Source: Limiplasma sp036645955
GTDB taxonomy: Bacteria; Bacillota; Clostridia; Christensenellales; Aristaeellaceae
NCBI GenBank assembly: GCA_036645955.1
Contig: JAVXND010000008.1
Span: 1-64,000, forward strand
Direction: 5' to 3'
Length of the DNA stretch: 64,000 nt
How positions within the stretch are numbered: the stretch's first letter is position 1; each line of letters begins with the position of its first letter. A program made the position numbers and the translations under genes. Below, piece by piece: positions 1 to 11,500 of the stretch. The notes under the pieces were generated by a model. That model ran no database searches. It had not been told where the DNA came from and saw only the letters and a list, made by a program, of their open reading frames with translations.

Positions 1-441
1 GAAGTGATAATCATAAACAGAACTGATCTTCTTAAATATATACTCACATGTAATCCAAAGACAAAGCGTGACGCTACAATAGAAAAATATATCGATCAAA
101 TAAAAGAAAACTATCCTGCCATTGAAAAAGTGGAAACTATGTTCAAAGAATTTCATGTATTATTAATGGGTGGGGATGAAAATAAGCTAGACGGATATTT
201 GGGGAAATACAGTGAAAGCAAGATACCATCTTTTTGCAATGGAATAAAAAAGGATATCATTTCGGTCAAGAATGCGATATCCCTTTCTGTAAGTTCTGGA
301 TTTGTTGAGGGAAACAACAACAAATTCAAAGTCCTCAAACGTATTGTATATGGTAGAAGCGGATTAGTCAATCTGGAGAAAAAATGCAAACTGGCATTTC
401 TATCCAAACGGCAAGACTTTGCGCTCTCAACATTATTATAA
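1..441 (+). CDS. ISL3-type transposase, C-terminal part, open at the left edge
   Basis: The frame is open from the first base and ends at a TAA at 439-441, so only about the last 146 residues are present. The segment SGFVEGNNNKFKVLKRIVYG followed by a conserved G-L-x-x-L-x-x-K stretch matches the end of the DDE domain of ISL3-family transposases, where the last catalytic acidic residue lies in the VEGNNN motif. The gene is AT-rich and Lys-rich, unlike the GC-richer genes that follow, which fits a mobile element. Whether the element is intact cannot be judged, because its 5' part lies outside the window. No terminal inverted repeat of the element could be assigned with confidence; the perfect hairpin just after the stop looks like a terminator. 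Confidence 0.75.
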   Translation, partial: EVIIINRTDLLKYILTCNPKTKRDATIEKYIDQIKENYPAIEKVETMFKEFHVLLMGGDENKLDGYLGKYSESKIPSFCNGIKKDIISVKNAISLSVSSGFVEGNNNKFKVLKRIVYGRSGLVNLEKKCKLAFLSKRQDFALSTLL

Positions 442-479
442 AACCAGCTGGTATCAATCTGATACCAGCTGGTGTTTTA
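441..479. terminator. Perfect 14-bp hairpin, bidirectional terminator
   Basis: Arms ACCAGCTGGTATCA (443-456) and TGATACCAGCTGGT (460-473) pair perfectly around a 3-base loop. T runs follow on both strands (GTTTT on plus; TTTTATAAT on minus). It separates the transposase (plus) from the convergent sensor kinase gene (minus). Confidence 0.8.
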
Positions 480-525
480 CATGCAATACCCAAAGTTCAG
501 AAAGAACCCAGTCATGCTGCTTTTT

Positions 526-3321
526 TTATGATTGATTGTTTTTTTGAATGCACCCTGCAAGCGCTTGATACAGCTTTTCTGGATTGATGGGCTTGGTTAA
601 AAAATCATTCATGCCGGCGTTCAAGGCTTGGTGCATATCGTCGTCATAGGCATTGGCCGTCATTGCAATAATCGGCACCGTGGCGGCATCTGGCCGTTCA
701 AGTGCGCGTATGGCTTGCGTAGCCTCAAGCCCGTTCATGGTTGGCATGCGAATGTCCATCAGGATGGCGTCAAAGTCATGCAGGCGACTTGCCTGAAAGA
801 TATCCAAACCCCGCTGACCGTTTGTGGCAAGGGTCATCACCGCGCCTTGTTTTTCCAGCAGCTTCCTTGCAATTTCCGCATTGAGCGGATGATCCTCCAC
901 CAGCAAAATCCGCTTGCCGGCAAGGTCATCAGCGACGGCCTCGGTACTGTGCGGATGTGAAGGCTCCTCGCCCTTTGCCGCAAGGCGCAGCTGTAAATGG
1001 ATGGTGATCTGCGTGCCTGCTCCCTGCTTGCTTTTGAGTTGAATGCTTCCGCCCATCAGCTCCACAATGTTTTTCACAATGGCTAAACCCAGCCCCGTGC
1101 CCTGCGTTTGCAGGAGCTGGTCGCTTTGTTCCTGTGAAAACGGCGTAAACAAATGGTTTTGAAACGCATCGCTTATGCCAATGCCATTGTCCGCCACCGT
1201 AAAATCACAGGACATGACATTTTCTTGCACATTCAGCACTTGCATGGCATAGGTGATTTTACCGCCATTGGGGGTGAAATTGACCGCATTGGAGAGCAAA
1301 TTGAAAAACACTTGATGAAAACGAAGCTTATCCACTTCAAATACAAGGTCGTCAACACCAGCACCGCATTCAAAACAAATGTTTTTTTGCTCGCAAAGAG
1401 AGTGGAACATGGCATGCAAGGCCCGCAAAAAATCGTTGTATACGTAAGGCACTGGATGAAGCTCAAGCTTATGGCTTTCTATTTTAACCAAGTCAAGGCA
1501 ATCATTCACAAGCCCGAGTAAAAACTCGCTTGCTGTGCTAATATCGTTTAGGTACGCGCGCGTTTGTTCGGGATGGTCAATTTCTTCCTTCGCTAGCGCA
1601 GTCATGCCGATAATGGCGTTCATGGGCGTGCGAATATCGTGGCTCATGCGCGACAGAAATTCGGACTTTGCCGCATTTGCTTCCATCAGCTTTGCGTTGC
1701 TCTCTCGAATTTGTGCCACATAGCGATTTCGTTGCCTATCATATACGCCAGCGGCAAAAAACAAAACAAGGGTCAAAATCGCGGCAAGCGTGAGAAAAAC
1801 CCTGTTCTCGTGCAGCCAATCAAAGAAGGTACGATTTACCTTCATGGTTGAAAAAGTAGCAATCACCTGTGCGACATTGTTTTTATCCAATTGCCGCATG
1901 CCTTTTTCCAGTATGCCATACAGCATGGTATGGTTTTCATCTAACAGCATGCCCATGCTTAACGGAATACGAATTTGGGTAGAGATGACCAAGTCGTCAT
2001 AGCTGCTGGAGCTTTTAAACAGTGAGTTCAGCACATAATTGGAATGCAGTATCGCATCCGCCGTTCCTGCCTGCACCGCCTGCGCACATTGCGTAATGCT
2101 TTCAAAATAAATCGGCTTCACCTCTGGATAAAGGCGCAAAAGCAACGGCTCTAAATTGCGGATTTCCAAAGGGATTGCAACGCGAATATTTGTGTCCAAC
2201 AGCTCTGATCCCTTGCGAAAGGCCAAATAAATAGAGTTGTCTGAAAAAGATTCGGTAATGAGCCAGTTTTGGCTTTTGTCCTCAAAGCCCTCCTCCGCCA
2301 ATGGGAAATATGCATCTATCTTGCCTGCTTTGAGCATTTCAACACCCGAGTTGGTTCCATATTGGCAGGGAACCAGCGTAAAGCGCAAGCCTGTTTGCTT
2401 GCTGAGCAGCTTAATAAAAGCGGGAACAATGCCCGTGTATTTGCCCGTTTGCGGATCTATGTAGCTGATGGGTTGCCGCTTGGCAGGTATGCCAATTCGA
2501 ACCTGATCCGCCGCAGCAATATAAGCAAGCTCGCCGGCATCAAACTCCTTGGTGGTGTACATGGGAAAATAGTGGCTTTGCAGGGAAGAAAGCAAGGCGG
2601 GCTGATCAATCAAGAGCGAAGCCAGCGCTTCATCAATGCGGTCAATCAGCAGATCGTTTCCCTTTGCGGCCATGAAATAAAGCTCTGTAGGGCTGAACTT
2701 GTTGACAAGCTTTTCATTGCTGTTTACGTTGTTTGCACCGGTTGTCATCAGGTCTATTTCCCCTGCTTCCAGCGCTTGACGCATCACCGTTACAGAGGGA
2801 TAGGGTATGGCATTTGCGCCTGCGCAATATTTGAGTATATAGCCCAAATATTGATGGGTGTTGCCGCTTTGGGATTCGTAACCAATGTTTGCATGCGAAA
2901 AAGCCGCGCGATCCCCATAGGTTAAGTCTTTTCTGGAGGCAAGACAAATCATGCCTGCGAAGGAATAACCCATGGCCAAATGATTAAATTGATATTTGAC
3001 CTGCCGATCTGCCAAGGGCGCCATGGAGGTGAGCAGATCCGCCTCGCCTGCATCAACCGCCGCAATGGCCGCCGCAGGGCTTTCCGTCCAATAATAAAGG
3101 TAATGGTCGCCCGTATATTTGGCAATTTGGTTGAGCAACGCAACGTCATACCCCGAAAAGGAACCATCCTCCGCTTGATTAAAGCGCCCTCCCCGTTCCC
3201 AGCAAGCAACGCGCACCACATGGTTTTCTGTTTCCGCAAATGCTGGAATGCACATCGAAAACAATACCGACACGCACAGCACAAGCACCATTGTGCGGCG
3301 GCAGTTTGCTTTTAAGTGCAT
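526..3321 (-). CDS. Hybrid sensor histidine kinase/response regulator with two SBP_bac_3 sensor domains (BvgS/EvgS-like)
   Basis: A 931-residue membrane signalling protein. A signal peptide (about 1-30, ending PAFAE) precedes two bacterial family-3 solute-binding folds outside the cell (about 35-255 and 275-500), then one membrane segment (about 515-535) and a short coiled linker. The HisKA domain carries SHDIRTPMN with the phospho-acceptor His at about residue 561. The HATPase has the N-box NLLSNAVNFTPNGG, G1 DNGIGIS and G2 GTGLGLAIV. A C-terminal receiver has acidic EDH, the phospho-acceptor Asp in LMDIRMP (about 856) and the KP motif. No HPt domain is visible, so a separate phosphotransfer partner is expected. 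It lies 45 bp downstream of a secreted peptide-binding protein gene on the same strand, so it may be the last gene of the adhesin operon. The ligand is unknown; amino acids or small peptides are the likely class. Confidence 0.93.
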   Translation of the reverse strand: MHLKANCRRTMVLVLCVSVLFSMCIPAFAETENHVVRVACWERGGRFNQAEDGSFSGYDVALLNQIAKYTGDHYLYYWTESPAAAIAAVDAGEADLLTSMAPLADRQVKYQFNHLAMGYSFAGMICLASRKDLTYGDRAAFSHANIGYESQSGNTHQYLGYILKYCAGANAIPYPSVTVMRQALEAGEIDLMTTGANNVNSNEKLVNKFSPTELYFMAAKGNDLLIDRIDEALASLLIDQPALLSSLQSHYFPMYTTKEFDAGELAYIAAADQVRIGIPAKRQPISYIDPQTGKYTGIVPAFIKLLSKQTGLRFTLVPCQYGTNSGVEMLKAGKIDAYFPLAEEGFEDKSQNWLITESFSDNSIYLAFRKGSELLDTNIRVAIPLEIRNLEPLLLRLYPEVKPIYFESITQCAQAVQAGTADAILHSNYVLNSLFKSSSSYDDLVISTQIRIPLSMGMLLDENHTMLYGILEKGMRQLDKNNVAQVIATFSTMKVNRTFFDWLHENRVFLTLAAILTLVLFFAAGVYDRQRNRYVAQIRESNAKLMEANAAKSEFLSRMSHDIRTPMNAIIGMTALAKEEIDHPEQTRAYLNDISTASEFLLGLVNDCLDLVKIESHKLELHPVPYVYNDFLRALHAMFHSLCEQKNICFECGAGVDDLVFEVDKLRFHQVFFNLLSNAVNFTPNGGKITYAMQVLNVQENVMSCDFTVADNGIGISDAFQNHLFTPFSQEQSDQLLQTQGTGLGLAIVKNIVELMGGSIQLKSKQGAGTQITIHLQLRLAAKGEEPSHPHSTEAVADDLAGKRILLVEDHPLNAEIARKLLEKQGAVMTLATNGQRGLDIFQASRLHDFDAILMDIRMPTMNGLEATQAIRALERPDAATVPIIAMTANAYDDDMHQALNAGMNDFLTKPINPEKLYQALAGCIQKNNQS

Positions 3322-3366
3322 TTCGCATCACAGCCTTTCCAAAAAACATCTTTTGCGTCCGCATGC

Positions 3367-5445
3367 TTATTCCAAAATAATGACTTCCTCCTCGCCCATG
3401 CCGGCATCGGTAGCCGTTTGCTCGGGCGGTGCCGCAGGCTCGGCATAATAGGCGTACAATATGGCTACAGGCCAGCTGTATTGGCTGTTTGGCGAATAGT
3501 TTTGCAGCCAGTCGGTATGGAAATCAAAATAGATGTTTGTGTAAATGGGCATGGTGGGCAGCAGCTCGTTAAAGCGCTTTTGAAAATTCAGCCATTTCTT
3601 TTCGTAGCCTAAGAAATCCATCGGCTCGGTTTTGTGCATATCCCATGCAAGCTTCATCAGCTTTTGATCGTTGATACCGCTGGTATTGACCGCACCTTCA
3701 ACGGTTTCATCGGTAATAAAGGTGTAGTATGGATCAAAAACAGAGTTGAAGTTTGTGGCCATGAAGTTCATATCATATTTGCGCGTGCCATCCTCACGGT
3801 AGTAATCGGACAGCATTTCGCTAAAGGGCACCTCTTGTACAATAAACTCAAAGCCTAGCGGCGGCAGGGTTTGGGTGAGCTGATCTGCAACCAGCTGTGC
3901 GCCTGGGTTGTTTGCGGTTTTGGCAAACAGCATGCTCAGCCGCATCAGCTCGCCTTTTACCTTTTTATAGCGAACCTTGTCTACCGCAGGGTCAAAGCGC
4001 TTCCCCTGTTCGTTCAGCGTCCAGCCATCTCGGGTGAGCAGTGCAAGCGCCGTATCTGCATCAGGTGCATAATGGTTGAGCTCCTCCAATGTGAGCTTAT
4101 CCCATTTGGCGGCTTCCTTGCCTTCCACGCCCTCGGGACGGATGGAGCCCATGGCGGCCAATGTCATCCATTGCCCCAAGCCATAGTACCCATCAGCGGG
4201 AATGGCAAAGGTGCCTAAGAGCTCTTGAATAAACGCATCCGCATCAAAGCTGTAAGCAATGGCTTGCCGAACCGCCTGAAACTGCTGCGGCCCTTTTTCG
4301 CAGGCAAATGCACAGTAGCCATAGCCAATGCGCGCGTAGTTGGTCATGGCAAAATCGTTATTGACAAGCCCCATGCCCTCTAAAATCACACTTTGATCCA
4401 CACATTTGTTGAGCAGATCCACCTCGCGATTTTTAAGCTGCGCAATCATGGTTTCGGGTAGCACGGGCACCAGGGATAGCGTATCGATGATGGGCTTTAC
4501 GCCCTCATAATTGCCTTTGTAATATGGGTTCAGCTCAAACTCCACCCGTCCCGTTTCACGGTCGTAGGCTAAGAGCTTATAGGGGCCTGAGGTGAGCTTT
4601 GGCTCATACATATAGCCTGTTTTTTCATTGAAGATGGTTTCCGCAAGCACCTCCGTGGTAAAGGGTACTTCTGTAGCTTCTGGATCCACACTGCCAAAGA
4701 AAGCGCCCTTGCCCTCGTCTAGCACTGTGCAATAGGGGGCAAGCACCTCCAGCGGATAAGGCACAACCTGTACATAGGACATTTCGAAAAAGAAAGGCTC
4801 GAACGTTTTTTTGACCGTTATGCTGAAGGTGTACTCATCAATGAGCTGTACGCCGCTAAAAAGCTCGCTCTCGCCAGAATGATACTCCTCATAGCCCAAA
4901 ATATGGGCAAACTGTGTAGCGGTACCGCCCAGCTCTGCCACCTGAGGTGAGGCACAAAGCAAGAGCGAGAACACGTAATCACTCGCGGTAATGGCGGTTT
5001 TGCCATCGCAGTAGGTTAAATCGTCCCAAAGCTTGATGGTGTAAACCGTGTTGCCGCGTGAGGCAGAGGTGGTTAAGCTTTCAACCACCATGGGGTCGGT
5101 AATAAATTCAACCTGTGAATTCCATACCACGGTGCTGTAACCATGCAGCAGCGTGCGCACATCAATATCGCTTGTGTTGTTGCTCCACATGCCGGTAAAA
5201 AAGTTGCCGCTTACCTTTGTGGTATTTCCCACCGTGATATGGGTTGGCACATCGCTCACAGGCCGCCCAAGCAATGCGATTTCCGTGGGGCTCAGAGGCG
5301 TAAAAGCCGTGCCGTTCTCAGCTGTCCCGTTGGTTTGGGTATCATCAGCCGCATCGTTTGCGGGTGTGTTTGCAGCCTCCGCAAATACAGGCAATGCAGA
5401 AAAGCAGAGCATTAAAGCAAGCAGGAGTGCAATCAGTTTGCGCAT
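3367..5445 (-). CDS. Extracellular solute-binding protein family 5 (oligopeptide-binding OppA/DppA-like)
   Basis: A 692-residue secreted protein. The ATG at 5445 is chosen because GGAGGAAATGATACC precedes it and the signal peptide begins there (MRKLIALLLALMLCF, cleavage near VFA-EA). The mature part follows the SBP_bac_5 pattern: binding of peptide-type solutes, with typical segments such as FEPFFFEMSYVQVVPYP and a late run on residues adopted by peptides (KKWLNFQKRFNELLPTMPIY). Unlike most such proteins in monoderm bacteria, there is no consensus lipobox at the signal peptide, and no permease or ATPase genes adjoin it. It sits between the giant adhesin and a sensor kinase on the same strand, so a sensing or scavenging role beside signalling is possible. 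The C-terminus ends in an acidic tail (GEEEVIILE). Confidence 0.88.
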   Translation of the reverse strand: MRKLIALLLALMLCFSALPVFAEAANTPANDAADDTQTNGTAENGTAFTPLSPTEIALLGRPVSDVPTHITVGNTTKVSGNFFTGMWSNNTSDIDVRTLLHGYSTVVWNSQVEFITDPMVVESLTTSASRGNTVYTIKLWDDLTYCDGKTAITASDYVFSLLLCASPQVAELGGTATQFAHILGYEEYHSGESELFSGVQLIDEYTFSITVKKTFEPFFFEMSYVQVVPYPLEVLAPYCTVLDEGKGAFFGSVDPEATEVPFTTEVLAETIFNEKTGYMYEPKLTSGPYKLLAYDRETGRVEFELNPYYKGNYEGVKPIIDTLSLVPVLPETMIAQLKNREVDLLNKCVDQSVILEGMGLVNNDFAMTNYARIGYGYCAFACEKGPQQFQAVRQAIAYSFDADAFIQELLGTFAIPADGYYGLGQWMTLAAMGSIRPEGVEGKEAAKWDKLTLEELNHYAPDADTALALLTRDGWTLNEQGKRFDPAVDKVRYKKVKGELMRLSMLFAKTANNPGAQLVADQLTQTLPPLGFEFIVQEVPFSEMLSDYYREDGTRKYDMNFMATNFNSVFDPYYTFITDETVEGAVNTSGINDQKLMKLAWDMHKTEPMDFLGYEKKWLNFQKRFNELLPTMPIYTNIYFDFHTDWLQNYSPNSQYSWPVAILYAYYAEPAAPPEQTATDAGMGEEEVIILE

Positions 5446-5469
5446 GGTATCATTTCCTCCGTTTTTATA

Positions 5470-5512
5470 AAGCGGCATGGCATTGAAAGCCACTCAAAAT
5501 GCCATGCCGCTT
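5470..5512 (-). terminator. 15-bp perfect hairpin after the adhesin gene
   Basis: Arms AAGCGGCATGGCATT (5470-5484) and AATGCCATGCCGCTT (5498-5512) are perfectly complementary. On the minus strand the hairpin is followed by TTTATAAAAAC, a weak T tract. It may therefore only partly stop transcription from the adhesin gene into the solute-binding protein gene. Confidence 0.6.
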
Positions 5513-5532
5513 GGGTGTTTTGTTCCGATTGC

Positions 5533-8500
5533 TTAGTTGAAGCAATCTCCCTCGTTCATGTTGACATTGCCGCCCAAAGGCACCTTTTCTTCCTTGAGCA
5601 CGGTAAAACGCTCAATGGTGTGCGTATTGGTAAGCGATACTTCTCCATTTCCGTAAGCAACCGAGGCATAGTAGTCCGCAACGGCCACTTCCACCACTGT
5701 GTAATGAACGAGCGCGCCATCCGCACGGTAGGAGGGCAGGTTTTCAAAGGTGTAGCTCCAGCCATTTGCGTTGGTAAGCTCAGCCGACATCACCGCTTGC
5801 CCATCGGCGTAAAGGTAAATGGTGATGGCATTGGGGCGCAGCTTATCCGCGTTGTTGGCATCGTTCCATACCTTGAGTACAGGCAGATTGATAAACTCCG
5901 CTTGCACATTGCGGGTGTTCACAAAGGTTGCAGTCGCGTTGGCATTGGCGCGTATGGTGCCTGCGGTGCCTGTGCTGGTGGTGATGTAGTTGTCCGCATT
6001 GGCCTCAGCCTCTGCTACAAAGTAGGTTGCATCCGCAGGAAGGTCTGAAATGGTGATTTGTTCACCGCCCAGCAGTGAGATGTGTGCAACGCCGTTTGCA
6101 AAGCCTAGGTTGCCCGCCTTACTGCCGCGGTAGGCATAAGAGCCATTGAGGCGATTGCCGTTTTTGTCTTGAATGCGAATGGTAAAGTTAAAGCGCTTGT
6201 CTGGTTCTGTGGCATTGCCCGCAAGCTCCTTGCGAAGCACCAAGCTGCCCGTGTTGCGCTCGTTGGTGAATATAGCAAGCTTCCCTTGCGCAGTCATGGT
6301 TCCCGCAGTGCCTGTGGCTGTGGTGATATAACCGTCCGCTTGGTAGGAATCCTCATAGAGGTTATAGGCAGTTCCCACAAGCACATCAAGCAAGGTAAGG
6401 GTTTGCCCGCCGACGATGGTGAATTGATACTCACCCTTTGCATCGGGAGTCAACGTACCCGCTTTGACGCCGTTGATTTGGTAGGTATAGCTGTGGTTGA
6501 CGGGTATGCCGTCGGTACGGGAAAGCGTAAGGTGGAAGTTAAAGGGTCTGCCGTATTCTGGCGCATTGCCCGCAAGCACCTTTTGAACGTTCAAGCTTCC
6601 CGCGTTGCGCGTGTTTACATACTCCGCCTTGGCTGGAATGCTTGTGCTTGCAATGGTGCCGCTTTGTTTGCCATCCTGCGGCAGGGTTTGGTAGCCCTCC
6701 GTAAAGTAGCTGGCTTCCTGAACGGTGTAGCTTGTGCCCTTTAGTATGTCAGAAATGGTTAAGGTTTGATTATGCTTGAGGGTGAAGCTTGCCTTGCCGC
6801 CCGTTACGGTGAGCGTGGTATTTGCGGCCTGATTGCCTGTGGTAAGCACGCAGGGATAGGTTTCATCCACAGAAACTGTATCTCCGCGGGTAAGGGTGAG
6901 GGTAAAGGCAAAGTCCTTTGCATTGTCCCCCGCATTTCCCTTTACAAGCTTGCTGATGGCCAGCTTCCCTGTTTCGCGGGTATTGATGAACGCCGCCGTG
7001 CAGCTGGCTTGATCCCACGGAATGTTGCCCGTTTGTACACGGCTCGCGGGATTGGTTGCATAGCCCTCCGCGCTGTAATCATCCTCGGTAACGCTGTATT
7101 GCGTACCTACCAGAACGTGAGGAATGTGCAGGCTTTGACCGTGCTTTAGCTCGAAGCTGGCAACGCCGTTGGTTACCACGAGCGAATAGGGCGCGGGTGC
7201 AGCCGTTCCGTCCGTATAAAGCTCGCAGGCATAGGTGCCGTTCACGTTCATCAAATCTGTCCGTGAAAGCTTCAAGGTAAAGCGGAAGGGATGGTTTTGT
7301 TTGTCTTCCTCCACCACATGCCCATTGCCCATGATGGTTTTGCTCACAAGGAGTGCGGCGGTGTTGCGCGTATTCACAACCTCTACCTTTGCGCCTGCTA
7401 TGTCATTTAGTTTGTGAATGCTATCAGGGTAAATAATGCTGGATAGGTAGCCATCCGCAGTGTAATCATCCTCGGTAACGGTGTAAGAGGTGCCCAAGGT
7501 GCCTACGGGAATGCCAAGGATGGTCATGCTTTGGCCGCCCTTGAGCGCAACCGTTGTATGACCCGCTTGATCCACCGTAATCTTGCCCGTTGCAGGCAGA
7601 TAGCCGCCTGTGGAGGTGTAGTCATACGTTCCTGCTAGCTGTACGCCCTGCTCGTTTTGCAATGCAATGTGCATGGTAAACGGCTTGTTTGCGTCGGCAT
7701 CATTGCCAGCCAAGGTTTTAAGCAAGGTAAGCTCTGCGGTGTTGCGCGTGTTGGTCACACTCGCGCTGGCGATTGTGCCTATGTCAATGGCTCCCTTGAC
7801 CACACCGCTGGCAGGGGATGGGAAATACCCTTGCGTATGCACATCCGCCTCGGTAACGGTGTATTGTGTTCCTGCCAAGATATCCTTGATGGTGACCGTT
7901 TCGTTGCCGGCAAGCTCCACCGTTGCCGCGCCGTTTGCAAAGGTGAGGGTGCTGTATACGCCGCCCTCGCAAGCGTATTCGCGGTCAACGGGCATGCCGT
8001 CGCTGCGGGAAAGCTGAATGGTGAAGGTGAATTTCTTAGCCGCGTCTGCGGCGTTGCCGTGAAGCAGCTTTTGCACCTTCAACGCACCCGCGTTGCGTGT
8101 GTTGGTAAACACAGCGGCTTGATTGGGTTTATCCTGTTTGGCAATCGTGCCGGTTGCATTGACCGCCGTGGTGTTGTAGCCATGCGCTGTGTAATCGGAT
8201 TCGGTAATGGCATATTTGGTGCCTGTCGGCAATTCAGAAAGCACAATGCTCTGCTGATCCTTAAGCGCGATGGTTGCCATTCCCTTTTCGTCGAAGGTAA
8301 GCGTTCCATCCGCAGGCGCGCCAGTTCCCGTGCAGATATACGTACCTGTCAGCGGTTTGTTTTTGGCATTGGTCAAACGAATGGTGAACGTAAACGCCTT
8401 TGTTACATCACCCGCGTTGCCTGCAACCTTCTTTTCCAAAGTCAGCAAGCCGTGGCTTTTGTTGTTGAATACAACATCCGTGACTGGCTTTCCATCCTTT

Positions 8501-11500
8501 TGAGTGATGGTATGGTTAACCTTGAGCGTTCCATCCCCATTGTCTATCATGGAAACGGAAATTTGATAGATGGTTGCATCATACGTAACGCCAGCCACTT
8601 TTGCATTGGTTTCCTGCAGTGTGTACAGGTAGCTGTGGTCACGATCGGAATAGCCGTACAGCATGGCGGGGAAAGTAAACTTGCCGTCCGCATCATTTGT
8701 TACCTTCAAACCGTTGGGGTTTGCTTGGAGGAAATCAGCATCCAACGCTTCACCCGTGCCGGTGGCCGTGAGCACAAACTCATAGTCGCCCGCGCTTAGG
8801 ATGCCGCCTAGCATGTTCTTTTGTCCGCTTATCATGAGCGAGCCGTCGCTTACATATTCATCCACCACATTCACATTTTCCGTGATGATGGTTTCGCTGT
8901 CTGTACGCGCCTTGAGAATGAAATAGTTGTCCTTTGAAATATCGCCGCCGCTCATGGCGGGGTAATCCGCCGCACTGGCAATGCTGGTATTATCCTTGGC
9001 AATGAGCCCATCACGCAGATAATATGCTTGAGGGCTTGCACTTTCCACCACCACATAGCTGCGGTAGAAGTTGAGATAATGGCTGGCCCCTGTGCTTGTA
9101 AACTTGGCTATGCCTGCGGCATTGGTGCTGATCGTATCCACAAGCTTGCTTGGGTCAAGCACCAGACCCTTTCCGCCTATGCCATGCAGCTCCTGCTGTT
9201 CGTAGGGTCCATAAATCTTAAAGGTTGCACCCGCGATGGCAGCGCCGTTGCTGCCCGACTTTGCAATTTCCAAATGACGGTAGCGAAGCAAGCCCAAATC
9301 AAAGGAAGGATCCAGTAAAGGTTCTGCCTTTAAATAGAACTTTTCGGAGGTATAGACACCATTCGCTCCATTTTTAAAGTTGCTGTCCTGCTTGCGCGAA
9401 GGAACCTCCTGCTCATAATCAGGCACGGTTCCGCCGCCAAATGCAGCGGTTGGCATATACCCCGCAGGGATGCCGCTCACCGCAAGCTGATACGACGAAC
9501 GTGCATCGCCGAGCAGACAATCGTTTTTGATGTCGCGGTTCGCATCATACGCTGTGTTTTGATAATAAGGATTGATTTTAGCTGGGTAGAGGTTATTGAA
9601 TTGATAAAAACCGTTTGTGCCCAACGCCTGACTTGTTGTAGCATACGCCGTGTTGCTGTTTACAAAGCTGCGCAGGTCAAAACGAATGCCAGCGGAAGCG
9701 GTCATGTCGCGCTCCAATTGAACACTGCCTGGCTGTTCGATGTTTTCGCCGCTGGCATAATCCTGCAAGCCATTGCCGTTCACATCCAGCCATACACGGT
9801 TGCCAAGGCTCACAGGCTCAGGAGAAAGCGTTACCTTAACGGTTGCGCTGTTGATCAAGCGAAGCTTCGACGCGCCTGTGACGGTGAAGGAGCTGTTTGT
9901 ATCGTTAACGGCCATGCGGAAATATCCGTCCTTTGCCGTTTCTCCAACGGGTGCTTTGCACTGTAGGGTAATGCAAATTTGCTCTCTGGGTGCCAGTGAA
10001 ATGCTTTCGGGGAACTCAAGCGCAAGACCGCGAGTCCCCTCCGCCTGTCCTGTAACCCAACCGTCATAGGTGCCTTTCAGCGCATTTGTATAGAGCCTGT
10101 CATCCTGCGCCTTTGTGGTATGGAGGGTGTATGGAATATCCCCCTGTGTGGTGTGGGTTACGCTGATCACCTTGGTAAAATCAACCTGCCATGCAGAATA
10201 GCGGTTGGATGTTGTGCCTACGCTGGTATCACCCACATGCGGCAGTTTATCAATGACGCGGATATGGTCGATGGTGCTTTGTCCGCCGTTGACCAATACC
10301 AGTTTATAGCGGATTTCGCCGCCAATGGAAGCGATGGCGTATTGATTGGAGCCATAGAAGGAATTGACACCTTCCCCAAGGTCTGCGCTTACCAGCTTAT
10401 AAAGCTGTATGCTTGAGGTTTGCTCAAGGTTGTTTGTGGTGGCAGCTTTCAATGCCAAATAGCTTAGCTCTTCACCGCCAAAAATGCTTCCCTCAACAGG
10501 GTGGGTGGGCAGCTGACCCTTTTCATCGCCAAAGGAGGTTCCTGTTGGGTTTAAGTGATTTTTATTTTGGAGGTGGGTGCTCAATGCAAAAGCGGCATTT
10601 TCAATCTTTCCGCTGGGGTTTTCAACCGTTGCATATTTCACCGTGCCTTCCAGTGTCATGGTAATGGATGCATTCGGCGCAAGCTTTCCCGTAAAGACGC
10701 AATAGGCATACTGCCCGTTTTTAGCGGGCTGTGAATGCTTAACGCCCGCGGGTGCCGTGATTGCAACATTGGCAATATCAAAATCGACTAAGCTTGGCAT
10801 TTGGTCGATCAAAACAGGGTCTACCATCTCTGCACCATTTTGAGAAACATTGGTGAGGGTAATGGTATATTTGATCTTGCCGCCAGGCTGTACTGCATTT
10901 TGATTGGGCACCTCTATGCCTTCTTCATTGATACAGACCGATGTTTTATGCAGCTGCATGCTGGGGATTTTTTCTTCGGACACCGCAACGGCATTTGCAA
11001 GGGCTTCCTTCCAGCTGGTGGCTTGCACTTCTTGCGTGCCAATATCGTAGGCCATGCGAACCTTTGCTTTGTTAAGCACCTTTGCGGCCGCGTGAACCTC
11101 CGCTTTGTTCTCTTGGCGCATGAAAACAACCGCATCTACAGGTCCCGCTTTGAAACCGCCTGCTAAGCCGCTGGGATTGCCTAAAGTGTCTGTGCCATAA
11201 ACGATGGAGAAACCATCGTATTTTTGACCCAAGCTGACGTTTTTGGAGGTATCGGTAACATCCACGGTCGCAATTTTCTGCTTCGTGGTTTCTACCGCAT
11301 CCTTCCATCCATAAACAGTTGCATAAATCTTATCTTGCTTGGGGTTGGGGTTAATTTGTGTAGGCAGGTAGGAGCAAGCGCCAATGGTAATGGCTTCTAC
11401 ATAGTGCTCAACCTGTGTGGGTTGGTTTTCACGGTCTTGGAAGCTGATGTCCGCATCCTCCAGCTCCAGCCATTTCAGGTTCAGCTGGATGACGTTAGAG

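Noticed and set aside
5533..5600. Hidden LPXTG sorting signal at the adhesin C-terminus
   Set aside because: I read the last 60 residues and the other frames near the stop; no LPXTG-like motif, hydrophobic stretch or frameshift that would restore one was found.
7657..8799. Plus-strand frame of 380 codons opposite the adhesin
   Set aside because: It is antisense to the clearly coding repeat region, has no ribosome binding site and its composition only mirrors the other strand. Several other plus-strand frames opposite the adhesin (5515-18864) are the same.
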